From positions 1 to 54,953 of the forward strand of contig CAKTHQ010000014.1 of NCBI GenBank assembly GCA_934565415.1: a stretch of DNA of 54,953 bases. Reading direction: 5' to 3'. The DNA comes from an uncultured Oscillospiraceae bacterium. GTDB taxonomy: Bacteria > Bacillota > Clostridia > Oscillospirales > Oscillospiraceae. The notes under the pieces were generated by a model, which saw nothing but the letters and a program-made list of their open reading frames with translations, had not been told where the DNA came from and did not search any database. The translations under genes were made by a program, and so were the position numbers. This document shows positions 42,679-51,192 of the stretch, in pieces. Numbering within the stretch: the stretch's first letter is position 1; the number at the start of each line of letters is the position of its first letter.

Positions 42679-45600
42679 AAAAGAAGCGGGTCCGCAGCTT
42701 TGTATTGCTGGGGATTCTGCTTGCCCTGGCTGCCATGGCCACGGCAGTATGGCTGTTCTATTACCGTAACAAAACCTATTTTTCGGAAGCCTCCGCCTAT
42801 GTAGACGGCCGGATTGAAACCGACGGCAGCGGCGTGCAGCCAATTTTGGAAAAGCTCTCCACAGCCGTCCCCGCGCAGGTTCTGGCAGACCGGGCAGAAG
42901 GGACCGGCGTTGGGCTGATGTTCGTGGGTGTTTCGGAGGAAGATACCGTAAACGCCCAGGTGCTGGAGCTTCTGGAAGAGAAAAACCTCCGGGTTTCCTT
43001 CGCCCTGTCCGCCTCGGAAGCCCTGGAGGATGAAGACCGGCTGGCCTCTGTCCTATCCGGCGGAGAGCTCATCAGCAATGGCCTGACGGGGCAGAGCAAC
43101 GTGCATACCCTGGACACGGATACGCTGGTCCGCCTGATGGCCGCCTCCCGGGAAAAGCTGTCCACCGCCGCCAACGCCCAGGTGCCCTTTCTCTACTGCG
43201 AAAGCACACTTTTAACCGGTGAAATTCTTCGCTGCGCCGCTGCCTGCGGCTACGCTGCCATGGTAAATCCGGGCCAAACCCATGTACTGGACATTGGCAG
43301 TTTTGAAACGCCGGAGGATGCCGCCGCCTTTGTGTCCACCCTCTCCGGGCAATCCGTCATCGCCGTAGACCTGCGGGGGAGAAAGGACGATATTGCATAT
43401 ACCTATGCCGTAGTCGCCCAGAAGCCCGCCATTGATAAGCAGCCGGATATTCAGGCGGAAACCGCTCCCGCTCCGGAACCGGTACCCCTGCCCACCCAAA
43501 TCGAATGGCTGCTGGATGCGCTGGATGCCGCCGGAATCACGCCGAAAACCGTAGGTTCCCTGCAAAAAGTCGATGGGCTGACCTACTTAAAGGAACAAGC
43601 CCAGGCCCCGGATGCGGCGCTGTCCCCCGTACTTCCCTACAGCCTGACCGATTGGCAAACGGCAGGAATCGGTATCTGCGGGCTGCCGGCAGACGGCGCG
43701 GCAGTACAAAGCTATCTTTCCGAAAACCCCGGGGCCTTGACCCTGTTCCTCACCCCGGAGGAAGCCGCTTCCCTTGCGTCCGTCCAATATCCGGATGTCA
43801 CCGTTGGCGGCGCCGTTTCCGCCACCGCATTGAAGGGAAAAACACCGGAAGAAATTTTCGGCTGGCTCTACGAGGCGGACCTGCAGCTCCGGCAAACCGG
43901 TACATACAAGCCGGTATTTCTACTGGCGGAGGACCTTGGTGCAGATACCCTGCACGCTCTCCGGGCAGCCGCCCAGGTGTTGGATATTTCTTTGATTCTT
44001 CCGGATGCATCCCGGCCGCTCCAGGGCGGGAGCCTGTATCTGGCCGAAGAGGGCGCCCTTTCCCGGGTTGCGCAAGAAGCCAAAGCAGCGGGGCTGACCC
44101 TTACCGATCTGGCGCCCCTGGTCCGCAGCCCGGGGCAAATTTCGGCCCCCAGCGACAATGCTCTTTCCCGGCTGGAAAAGGAGAATGCCGGGCAGACCGC
44201 CGAAATTCAAAATCTGGTATACACCACCGACCGGCAGGCTGCATTTCTGTTCTACGGCGTTTCCAATGCCGCCGCAGCCAGGGATGCCGGAGACATTCTC
44301 CAAAGTCAAAACGGCCAGGGTACCTTCTGCGTAACCCTGAACGAGCTCATGAGCTGCAGCAGCACCGTCGAAACGCTCCTCTCTCAAGGCCATACCCTGG
44401 CAGTTCTCTACGGAAAAGGCACCGGCTACGGCCAGACCTTCCGGGAAATCAGCGCCTATCTTTCCGCCTGGGATACCTATGCCCGCTGGCGCTATGGGTG
44501 CAGCTCCAGGCTGGTATTCATGACCGAGGAGCCCCGGGAGGCCACGCTGGAGGCCCTTTCCGCCGGAGGGTACAGCCTGGTGCAGAACACCTACCTCATC
44601 GTTAAAAGCGAGGACCGGGACATCACCCCCGAGCAGGCGCCTGCGGCCCTGGACCGCATTCAAAGCCTGCGGGTCATGCGGGGCTCCTTCGTCTGCTTCA
44701 ACATGAACTACTATACCGCCGACCGGAACGCCCAGCCCGGTACTACCGTTTTGGGCGCCATTCTGAAAGGCTTCCTGGAAACCCACATTGATACTCTGGC
44801 CTACCGTTCCCCGGAAACGGGAGAAATTGAGGACGGCAGCCGCTTCCGGCTGGTATCCGCAGAAACACTGCTTTCCGGGCCCAATCAATATAAGGCCCTG
44901 GAAACCGCCCAAACGGAAATTGCCCTGGACAAAAATGTTCTCACCGATTTGAGCAGCGACGAGGAACGGTTCGACTGGATGAAAAATCGCTACTACGGCA
45001 ATGTGGATATCCGGGTTGCCTCCAAGCTCCCCGGGTTTACGGGCCTGGAAATTGCCCAACTGGACACAAAGGGGACCCTGACCCAGGACAAGGTTTTGTT
45101 CCTGACCTTTGACGACTGGGGCACCGAGCAATCCGTCAATCCCCTGCTGTACGTTCTGGAAAAGCACGGCATCAAGGCCACCTTCTTTATCCGTACCAAC
45201 TATGTGGACCGGGATCCCAACCTGCTGCGGGCCATCGCCCAGCAGGGGCACCAGATCGCCAGCCACACGGACCAGCATCTGCCCCTATCCGACACCATGG
45301 AGGGCCACGAAAGCGTCGCCGTCTCCCTGACGGAGGAGGAGGCCCAAACCTTGCGGCAGGACCTGGTTACTGCCTACGACCGGCTGTACCGCTGGACCGG
45401 AGACGTGGTAGTAGACGGGAAGCCCGCCCTGTCCCGGATGTTCCGTCCGCCTACGCTGGCCGTCAGCAAGCTTGGACTCTACCAGGTATTCGATGTAGGG
45501 TACAGCTACTCCATCTCCGGCGACTTTTCCACAAGTGACTACAAAGCGGAAAGCTATCAGCAAATGCTGGACGAGCTCCATTTTCAGAGCATGGGCGGCG

Positions 45601-45752
45601 GGAAATATACCGTCATCCAGCCCGGCTCCGTTGTGGTCATGCATATGCAGGAAAGCTCCAAATACACCGCCCAGGCTCTGGATACCATGATCCCCATCTG
45701 GCAGGCCCAGGGCTACAGCTTCGCACGGATCGACGACTATTTGAAGGAATAG
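42663..45752 (+). CDS. Membrane-anchored polysaccharide deacetylase with one intact and two degenerate NodB-like domains
   Basis: 1029 residues; ATG 42663 overlaps the dehydrogenase stop by 16 bp. A basic start and membrane helix (residues 11-30, FVLLGILLALAAMATAVWLF) place the rest outside the cell. The C-terminal domain (about 810-1029) is a full NodB deacetylase: TFDDWG (815-820), metal His pair in SHTDQH (868, 872), FRPPTLAV, and the last His in VVVMHMQ. Two earlier regions have the same fold outline without the catalytic residues: GLMFVGVSEEDT then LLEEKNLRVSFALSASEAL (about 80-190), and AAFLFYGVSNAAAA then GQGTFCVTLNELM (about 520-680). It probably removes acetyl groups from the exported polymer. 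Confidence 0.85.
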   Translation: MVETVKKKRVRSFVLLGILLALAAMATAVWLFYYRNKTYFSEASAYVDGRIETDGSGVQPILEKLSTAVPAQVLADRAEGTGVGLMFVGVSEEDTVNAQVLELLEEKNLRVSFALSASEALEDEDRLASVLSGGELISNGLTGQSNVHTLDTDTLVRLMAASREKLSTAANAQVPFLYCESTLLTGEILRCAAACGYAAMVNPGQTHVLDIGSFETPEDAAAFVSTLSGQSVIAVDLRGRKDDIAYTYAVVAQKPAIDKQPDIQAETAPAPEPVPLPTQIEWLLDALDAAGITPKTVGSLQKVDGLTYLKEQAQAPDAALSPVLPYSLTDWQTAGIGICGLPADGAAVQSYLSENPGALTLFLTPEEAASLASVQYPDVTVGGAVSATALKGKTPEEIFGWLYEADLQLRQTGTYKPVFLLAEDLGADTLHALRAAAQVLDISLILPDASRPLQGGSLYLAEEGALSRVAQEAKAAGLTLTDLAPLVRSPGQISAPSDNALSRLEKENAGQTAEIQNLVYTTDRQAAFLFYGVSNAAAARDAGDILQSQNGQGTFCVTLNELMSCSSTVETLLSQGHTLAVLYGKGTGYGQTFREISAYLSAWDTYARWRYGCSSRLVFMTEEPREATLEALSAGGYSLVQNTYLIVKSEDRDITPEQAPAALDRIQSLRVMRGSFVCFNMNYYTADRNAQPGTTVLGAILKGFLETHIDTLAYRSPETGEIEDGSRFRLVSAETLLSGPNQYKALETAQTEIALDKNVLTDLSSDEERFDWMKNRYYGNVDIRVASKLPGFTGLEIAQLDTKGTLTQDKVLFLTFDDWGTEQSVNPLLYVLEKHGIKATFFIRTNYVDRDPNLLRAIAQQGHQIASHTDQHLPLSDTMEGHESVAVSLTEEEAQTLRQDLVTAYDRLYRWTGDVVVDGKPALSRMFRPPTLAVSKLGLYQVFDVGYSYSISGDFSTSDYKAESYQQMLDELHFQSMGGGKYTVIQPGSVVVMHMQESSKYTAQALDTMIPIWQAQGYSFARIDDYLKE

Positions 45753-45764
45753 GAGGGACTAACC

Positions 45765-47675
45765 ATGGGGCTGTTTCGAAAAAGAAAAGATGTGACGCTC
45801 CCCACCTTTGACGGGGATATCCTTCTGGACCGGCGGCAGGACCGCCGGATCCTGCCGGATGTGCCGGACCCTACCGGGCAGCGCGCCTCTACTGACCGCC
45901 GGGGCAGCGACCGGGAAATTAAAAGCGTAGAAGAGGCCATCCGCCGCCGGAAGTCCGGCATCCGGTATCAGGCCGCCTTTCCCGTGACCCTCCGGTACCA
46001 AACGGCGGACAGGAAAACGCACCGGCTGGAAGGCCAGTCCCAGGATATTTCCGAAACCGGCATTCTTCTGCAGCTTCCGGGCAGCACGGAGCTGCCACAA
46101 ATTCAAAAAATACGGCTCCGCTTTCGCATTCCCGGAGGCAGTATGCCCGAGGGCCACGAAATGAAGGTAAATACCGCCGCCTCCCTGGTTCGGCAATTCG
46201 AAAAGGATGGCCGCCGTTTTGCCGCCTTCTCCTTTGCGGAGGACCTGGGCACCTATACCCAACGGCACAAGGACCGATACCTGTATGTAATGAGCGTCCT
46301 TTTGCTGCTGCTCATCAGCATGACCGTAGCCCTGATGCGGGCGGAAAGCATCATCTATTTTAAGTACAACGCGGTTCTGTACAGCTACAGCATCGTGGCC
46401 GCCCTGTTCCTTTTGAGCCGGTATCTTTTCGGCGCTCTGTATAAACCCGTACCCATCGACCCGGACTTTGAGCCCACCGTTACCGTCATCATCCCCTGCT
46501 TCAACGAGGAAACCTGGATTGGCCAGACCATTACCTCCTGCATGAACCAGAACTATCCCCCGGATAAGCTGGAGGTCATTGTGGTGGACGACTGCTCCAC
46601 GGACCGCTCCGTAGAGCAGATTCAAAAAACCATCGACCGGATTGCCCAGGCCGAGGGCGAGCGGATGCACATCCGGAACCGGCTTTCCTATATTGTCCAG
46701 GAGAAAAACGCGGGCAAGCGGGCGGCCCTGTGCCGGGGTGTGGATGTAGCCAAGGGGGAGTTTGTCATCTTTGTCGACTCCGACAGCTTTCTGGATCCCT
46801 ATGCGGTGCGGAACCTGATCCAGCCCTTCAAGGATCCCAAAATGGGCGGTGTAGCCGGGCGTACCGATGTAGCCAACACCTACACCAATGCCCTGACCAA
46901 GATGCAGGCCGTGCGCTACTACATCGCCTTCCGGGTAATGAAGGCATCGGAGGCTCTGTTCGATACCGTTACCTGCCTGTCCGGCCCCCTGTCCTGCTAC
47001 CGGACGGAGATTGTCAAAAAGCACGAGCAGGACTGGCTGAACCAGAAGTTTCTGGGCCACCGGGCCACCTTCGGCGACGACCGTGCCATGACGAACTTTG
47101 TCCTCCGGGACTACCGGACCACCTACCAGGATACGGCCATCTGCTCTACCATTGTCCCCAACAAGCAGAAGGTCTTCCTCAAGCAGCAGATGCGCTGGAA
47201 GCGGTCCTGGCTCCGGGAATCCCTGATGGCCGGTGCCTTTATGTGGCGCAAGGAGCCCTTTGCAGCCCTGAACTTTTACATTGGCCTGCTGGTGCCCATT
47301 CTCGCCCCCATCGTGGTGGTGTATAACCTGTTTTATGTGCCCTTTACCCAGCACATTTTCCCCACCACCTTCCTGGTAGGATTGCTCCTCATGTCTCTCA
47401 TGATGAGCATTGCCCAGCTGTTTTTCCGAAAGAGCTCCACCTGGTATTTTGGCTTTCTGTTCTGCCTGTATTATGAAGCCGTGCTTCTGTGGCAGATGCC
47501 CATTGCCTGGCTGACCTTCTGGAAATCCACCTGGGGCACCCGGATGACGCCCAGCGATGTAACGGCAAAAAAACGCCGGGGCGGGCATCGGCGGAAGGGC
47601 CCTGCCACGGAAACGGAAAAATGCACCGGAAAGCCCAGGCATCTGCGCGGAAAGCGGGAGAAGCAGAATGTATAA
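45765..47675 (+). CDS. PilZ-domain, hyaluronan-synthase-like processive glycosyltransferase
   Basis: 636 residues. A cytosolic N-terminus carries a PilZ domain (about 58-165): RRRKSGIRY supplies the basic cluster and DISETG (94-99) the D-x-S-x-x-G motif, together the cyclic-di-GMP site. The GT2 core follows two membrane helices: VIIPCFNEE, VVDDCSTDRS, VDSDS, GDDRAMTNFVL, and QQMRWKRSW, the Q-x-x-R-W of processive synthases. Four further helices end the protein, so it should both polymerise and export. GDDRAMTNFVL resembles hyaluronan/chitin synthases. The tail (about 600-636) is very basic. GGAGGG precedes ATG 45765. Confidence 0.92.
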   Translation: MGLFRKRKDVTLPTFDGDILLDRRQDRRILPDVPDPTGQRASTDRRGSDREIKSVEEAIRRRKSGIRYQAAFPVTLRYQTADRKTHRLEGQSQDISETGILLQLPGSTELPQIQKIRLRFRIPGGSMPEGHEMKVNTAASLVRQFEKDGRRFAAFSFAEDLGTYTQRHKDRYLYVMSVLLLLLISMTVALMRAESIIYFKYNAVLYSYSIVAALFLLSRYLFGALYKPVPIDPDFEPTVTVIIPCFNEETWIGQTITSCMNQNYPPDKLEVIVVDDCSTDRSVEQIQKTIDRIAQAEGERMHIRNRLSYIVQEKNAGKRAALCRGVDVAKGEFVIFVDSDSFLDPYAVRNLIQPFKDPKMGGVAGRTDVANTYTNALTKMQAVRYYIAFRVMKASEALFDTVTCLSGPLSCYRTEIVKKHEQDWLNQKFLGHRATFGDDRAMTNFVLRDYRTTYQDTAICSTIVPNKQKVFLKQQMRWKRSWLRESLMAGAFMWRKEPFAALNFYIGLLVPILAPIVVVYNLFYVPFTQHIFPTTFLVGLLLMSLMMSIAQLFFRKSSTWYFGFLFCLYYEAVLLWQMPIAWLTFWKSTWGTRMTPSDVTAKKRRGGHRRKGPATETEKCTGKPRHLRGKREKQNV

Positions 47676-49530
47676 ATTTGAAACGAAAAAGGACATATGG
47701 AAGGTCATCCGGGCCATTCTGGAAGGGGCCGTCCTCCTGCTGGTGCTGGCCGCCATCGTGAAAACCCTGTGGGTCAACCGGGACTATATCCCCTACGACC
47801 CGTCGGACCAAAGCATCGTCAGCGGCGCGGACCGGGGCTTTTTGGCCGTGTCCTACTTCGGCGTAGACCGGCAGGGCACGGACACCCTGATTTCCACCAC
47901 ACGGCTGGACGAGCAGCTGGGGCAGCTCCACAGCCTGGGCTATGTGACCGTCCGCCAGCAGGACATTGCGGACTACTACCGCAAAGGGACCCCTCTGCCG
48001 GACAAGGCTCTTTTCCTCATGTTTGAGGACGGCCGACGGGACACCGCCATGTTCGCCCAGAAAATTCTGGAAAAATACAACTTCTGTGCAACGATTCTCA
48101 GCTATGCGGATAAATTTGAAGAGAAGGACCCTAAATTTCTGTCTCGCAGCGATCTACAGGACCTGACCAAGGGCGGCTTCTGGGAGCTGGGCACCAACGG
48201 CTACCGGCTGTCCTATATCAACGCTTACGACCGGTATGACCGGTTCCTGGGCCAGATGACCAGCGACGAGTTCGTGCGGGTCAACGAATATCTGGGCCGG
48301 GACTACAACCACTACCTGATGGACTACATCCGGGACGAGGACCGGATTCCCATAGAGAGCAAGCGGGAAATGGAAAGCCGCATCACCCAGGACTATCGCT
48401 ATATGGAAAGCATTTACGGAAGCCGGCTGGGGTCTGTCCCCGGGCTCTACTGCCTGATGCACTCCAATACGGGCCGGTTTGGCAACACCGCCGCCGTCAG
48501 CGCCGTAAACCAAGAGAACATTGGGGACCTGTTTTCCATGAACTTCAACCGGGACGGCTTCACCCTGAATACCAAGGATAGCTCCATTTACGACCTGACC
48601 CGGCTGCAGCCGCAGGCCTCCTGGGGAAACAACCACCTGCTCATGCGGGTCCGGGACGATCTTCCCGAGGAACGGAAATCGGAAATTCAGTTCTTCGCCG
48701 GTGAAGCCGCCCAACAAAATACTCCCCTGTGGGATCTGGAGGAGGGAGCCGTGGAGTACCGAAAGGACCGGATTCTGCTCACCTGCCTGCCCCAGGGGGA
48801 AGGCACGCTCCGGTTAAAAGGCAGCGACGCGGCAGACCTTTCCCTTTCCGTCCGGCTCCTGGGCAACCAGCTGGGCACCCAGTCCATCTACCTCCGGGCG
48901 GATGAGGCGCTGGAAAGCTATGTGTCCGTATCCCTGGAAGATGGCGTTCTTGTCATTTCCCAGGTGGAGGGCGGCATCTCCGAATCCCTGTTTTCCATGG
49001 ACCTTCACGATCTGGTACCGGAAAAGGACCGGATTTCCATCGAGGAGGACAGCCGCTCTGCCCTGGCTGCGGAATACACTATGCGGGGCCGCTTTGCCGC
49101 CAGTGCGGCAGACAGTGCCGTCTTCTATTCCGCCGCCCAAAAGGCCCTGCAGCAGCCTGCCCGGACCGTAGCGGAGGGGACGGAGGAATACATCCCCGAG
49201 CTGCAGATCAATACCCAGGGGGATACCAAGCTGGAAATTACCCTGGTCGGCGCCACCCTCTCCGTCTCCGTAGACGGCAGGGATGTGACCGGGCCCCTCA
49301 CCGTTTCCCCCACCTCCGGCGGTGTTGTCCTTGGGAGCCGCTGGGGCGGCTGGGGCTACAGCCAAAGAAACGTAGCCGACGATGTATACGATGCCGTATT
49401 CAAGGACCTGACCGTTACCTCCGTAAACACACCCCTCTACTCTAATCGGCTCCAGGGATTGGCTCTTGTCTGGGACCGGGTCAAAACCGGCTGGAACACC
49501 ACCCTCAACTGGTTTATTACCAACCTGTAG
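47668..49530 (+). CDS. Membrane-anchored protein with inactive NodB-like domain and C-terminal beta-sandwich
   Basis: 620 residues; ATG 47668 overlaps the synthase by 8 bp. One N-terminal helix (AILEGAVLLLVLAAIVKTLW), then a domain laid out like PgaB/IcaB deacetylases: SYFGVDRQGTDTLISTTRLD, LHSLGYVTVRQQDIADYYRKG, LFLMFEDGRRD, LEKYNFCATILSYAD. The usual TFDDG is MFEDG and the His-x3-His motif is absent (ELGTNGYRLS), so deacetylation is unlikely. Residues about 500-590 (LEITLVGATLSVSVDGRDVT to VFKDLTVTS) look like a LamG/concanavalin-type sugar-binding fold. Probably a structural or chain-guiding partner of the synthase. Confidence 0.75.
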   Translation: MYKFETKKDIWKVIRAILEGAVLLLVLAAIVKTLWVNRDYIPYDPSDQSIVSGADRGFLAVSYFGVDRQGTDTLISTTRLDEQLGQLHSLGYVTVRQQDIADYYRKGTPLPDKALFLMFEDGRRDTAMFAQKILEKYNFCATILSYADKFEEKDPKFLSRSDLQDLTKGGFWELGTNGYRLSYINAYDRYDRFLGQMTSDEFVRVNEYLGRDYNHYLMDYIRDEDRIPIESKREMESRITQDYRYMESIYGSRLGSVPGLYCLMHSNTGRFGNTAAVSAVNQENIGDLFSMNFNRDGFTLNTKDSSIYDLTRLQPQASWGNNHLLMRVRDDLPEERKSEIQFFAGEAAQQNTPLWDLEEGAVEYRKDRILLTCLPQGEGTLRLKGSDAADLSLSVRLLGNQLGTQSIYLRADEALESYVSVSLEDGVLVISQVEGGISESLFSMDLHDLVPEKDRISIEEDSRSALAAEYTMRGRFAASAADSAVFYSAAQKALQQPARTVAEGTEEYIPELQINTQGDTKLEITLVGATLSVSVDGRDVTGPLTVSPTSGGVVLGSRWGGWGYSQRNVADDVYDAVFKDLTVTSVNTPLYSNRLQGLALVWDRVKTGWNTTLNWFITNL

Positions 49531-49548
49531 CAAGAAAGGATTTCTTCC

Positions 49549-50586
49549 ATGCCCCACTTTTTAAAGCGCCTGTTTCCTTCCCTGCTGAGCCTGCTGTTTC
49601 TCCTCGGTTGCAGCAAATCCGCCTCAACTACGGAGTCAAATTCCATAGAGGACCCTACCGCCCAGGAAATTCAGGCCCTTTCCAAAGAAACGGACCAGCT
49701 GACCCTCTGGACCGTCTACTGGGACACCGTAGGCAAAGCCGCCGCATTGCGCAGCGCCGGGGACAAAGTATCCGAGGTGGTTCTCTTTGCCGCCTCCTAT
49801 GAAGAGGACCAAATCGCCGTCCCGGATGCCACCCTGCGGCTTTTGGAGCGGCTCCGCAATGCGCCGGAGATGGACCAAACCAAAATCTACCTGTCCGTGG
49901 TCAACGACCTGACCTCCGGAGGGCAGACCAGCCAGAAGGACACGGAGCTTCTATACCGCCTTCTGGGCACCGAGGAAAAGGCCAAAGCCCACGCCCGGGA
50001 GCTGGTAACCTTCACCAAGGTGCAGGGCTTTGACGGCATTGAAATCGACTTTGAAAAGATCCGGAAGGACCTGGAGCTGTGGGAGGATTTCTTCTGTTTT
50101 GAAAAGGCCCTTCTGGAATATGCCGAAGAGGAAAATTTAAGCGTTCGCATCCTCCTGGAGCCCGGCACCCCGGTGGAGCAGCTCACCTTTCCGGAAGGCC
50201 CCCAATATGTGGTCATGTGCTACAACCTCTGCGGCGGCGGCACCGCCCCGGGGCCCAAGGCAGATACGGATTTTCTAAAGGAGCTCTGCGAAAAATTTGC
50301 CCCGGTGCCAAACCTGGGCTTTGCCCTGGCCAACGGCGGCTATTCCTGGACCGGCCTTTCCACAAAGGCTTCCCAGCTTCGCTCAGAAGAAGCCGCCCAG
50401 CTGGCTTTCGCCCATAATTGCACCCCGGAACGGGACCCGGGCAGCCAGGCCCTATACTTCAGCTACAAGGATGGGGGTCAGACGAAAACCGTCTGGTACG
50501 CCGACGATGTTACCCTGGCCGCCTGGGCCGGGACCCTCCGGGCGCAGATCGGTACACAGGTACCCATCAGCCTGTGGAGAATTTGA
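49549..50586 (+). CDS. GH18-like glycoside hydrolase lipoprotein
   Basis: 345 residues. Signal peptide with lipobox LFLLGC (Cys about 22), then a TIM-barrel-type enzyme. The GH18 signature DxxDxDxE appears as FDGIEIDFE near residue 163, with the final Glu as the likely acid. MCYNLCGGGTAPGP and NLGFALANGGYSW correspond to later barrel strands. GH18 enzymes cut beta-1,4 or beta-1,6 N-acetylhexosamine chains. Its operon position suggests trimming or release of the polymer made by the synthase. Start 19 bp after the previous gene. Confidence 0.82.
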   Translation: MPHFLKRLFPSLLSLLFLLGCSKSASTTESNSIEDPTAQEIQALSKETDQLTLWTVYWDTVGKAAALRSAGDKVSEVVLFAASYEEDQIAVPDATLRLLERLRNAPEMDQTKIYLSVVNDLTSGGQTSQKDTELLYRLLGTEEKAKAHARELVTFTKVQGFDGIEIDFEKIRKDLELWEDFFCFEKALLEYAEEENLSVRILLEPGTPVEQLTFPEGPQYVVMCYNLCGGGTAPGPKADTDFLKELCEKFAPVPNLGFALANGGYSWTGLSTKASQLRSEEAAQLAFAHNCTPERDPGSQALYFSYKDGGQTKTVWYADDVTLAAWAGTLRAQIGTQVPISLWRI

Positions 50587-50602
50587 GGAAAGGGAGGAAG
50601 CC

Positions 50603-51154
50603 ATGAAAGTTGTCCTTTTGCATGGAAGTATGCGAAAAAACGGCAATACCGCGCTCCTTGCCCGGGAATTTCTCTGCGGCTGTGCGGATAGCGGACATGA
50701 AGTGGAGAAATTCCGGCTGGCGGATATGAACATCCGGGATTGTCTTGGCTGTGCTGCCTGCCGGAAAAATGGCGGGAAATGCGTTCAGCAGGATGATATG
50801 CAGCAAATTTACGCCAAAATGCAGGAGGCCGATGTGATCGTATTGGCATCCCCTGTCTACTTTTACACCTGGACCTCCCTGATGAAGCGAATGATCGACC
50901 GCACCTTTGCCGTTGAAAAGCTGTTGACCCGCAAAACCTTCTACCTCATCGCTGCCGCTGCCGCGCCGGAGGAGCAATATGTGCACACCATGCTGGATTC
51001 CTTCCACCAATATGTGGATTGTTTCCAAGGCGAGGGGAATACCGAAGGCGGGTATCTGATTGGCTATCACACTCGCCTGCCGGGAGACATCCGGAATTCC
51101 CCGGCTATGGCCCAGGCATACACTATGGGAAAAAATATCAAATACCCGCTATAG
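50603..51154 (+). CDS. Flavodoxin-family NAD(P)H-dependent oxidoreductase
   Basis: 183 residues. ATG 50603 has GGGAGGAAG 3 bp upstream. The FMN phosphate loop reads LLHGSMRKNGNTALLAREFL, and LASPVYFYTWTSLMKRMIDR is the second flavin loop. The segment DCLGCAACRKNGGKCVQQDD resembles the cysteine motif of iron-sulfur flavoproteins and may bind a cluster. It follows the GH18-like gene by 16 bp and ends at a terminator, so it can be read as the last gene of the operon, though its role there is unclear. Confidence 0.9.
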   Translation: MKVVLLHGSMRKNGNTALLAREFLCGCADSGHEVEKFRLADMNIRDCLGCAACRKNGGKCVQQDDMQQIYAKMQEADVIVLASPVYFYTWTSLMKRMIDRTFAVEKLLTRKTFYLIAAAAAPEEQYVHTMLDSFHQYVDCFQGEGNTEGGYLIGYHTRLPGDIRNSPAMAQAYTMGKNIKYPL

Positions 51155-51192
51155 AAAAGAGCCCACCGGCAAAACACCGGCAGGCTCTTTTT
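51155..51192. terminator. Bidirectional terminator between the flavodoxin and MFS genes
   Basis: AAAAGAGCC and GGCTCTTTT pair, with inner CCGG/CCGG pairing and an AAAACA loop. A-rich and T-rich flanks allow use by both convergent genes, which fill either side completely. Confidence 0.85.
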
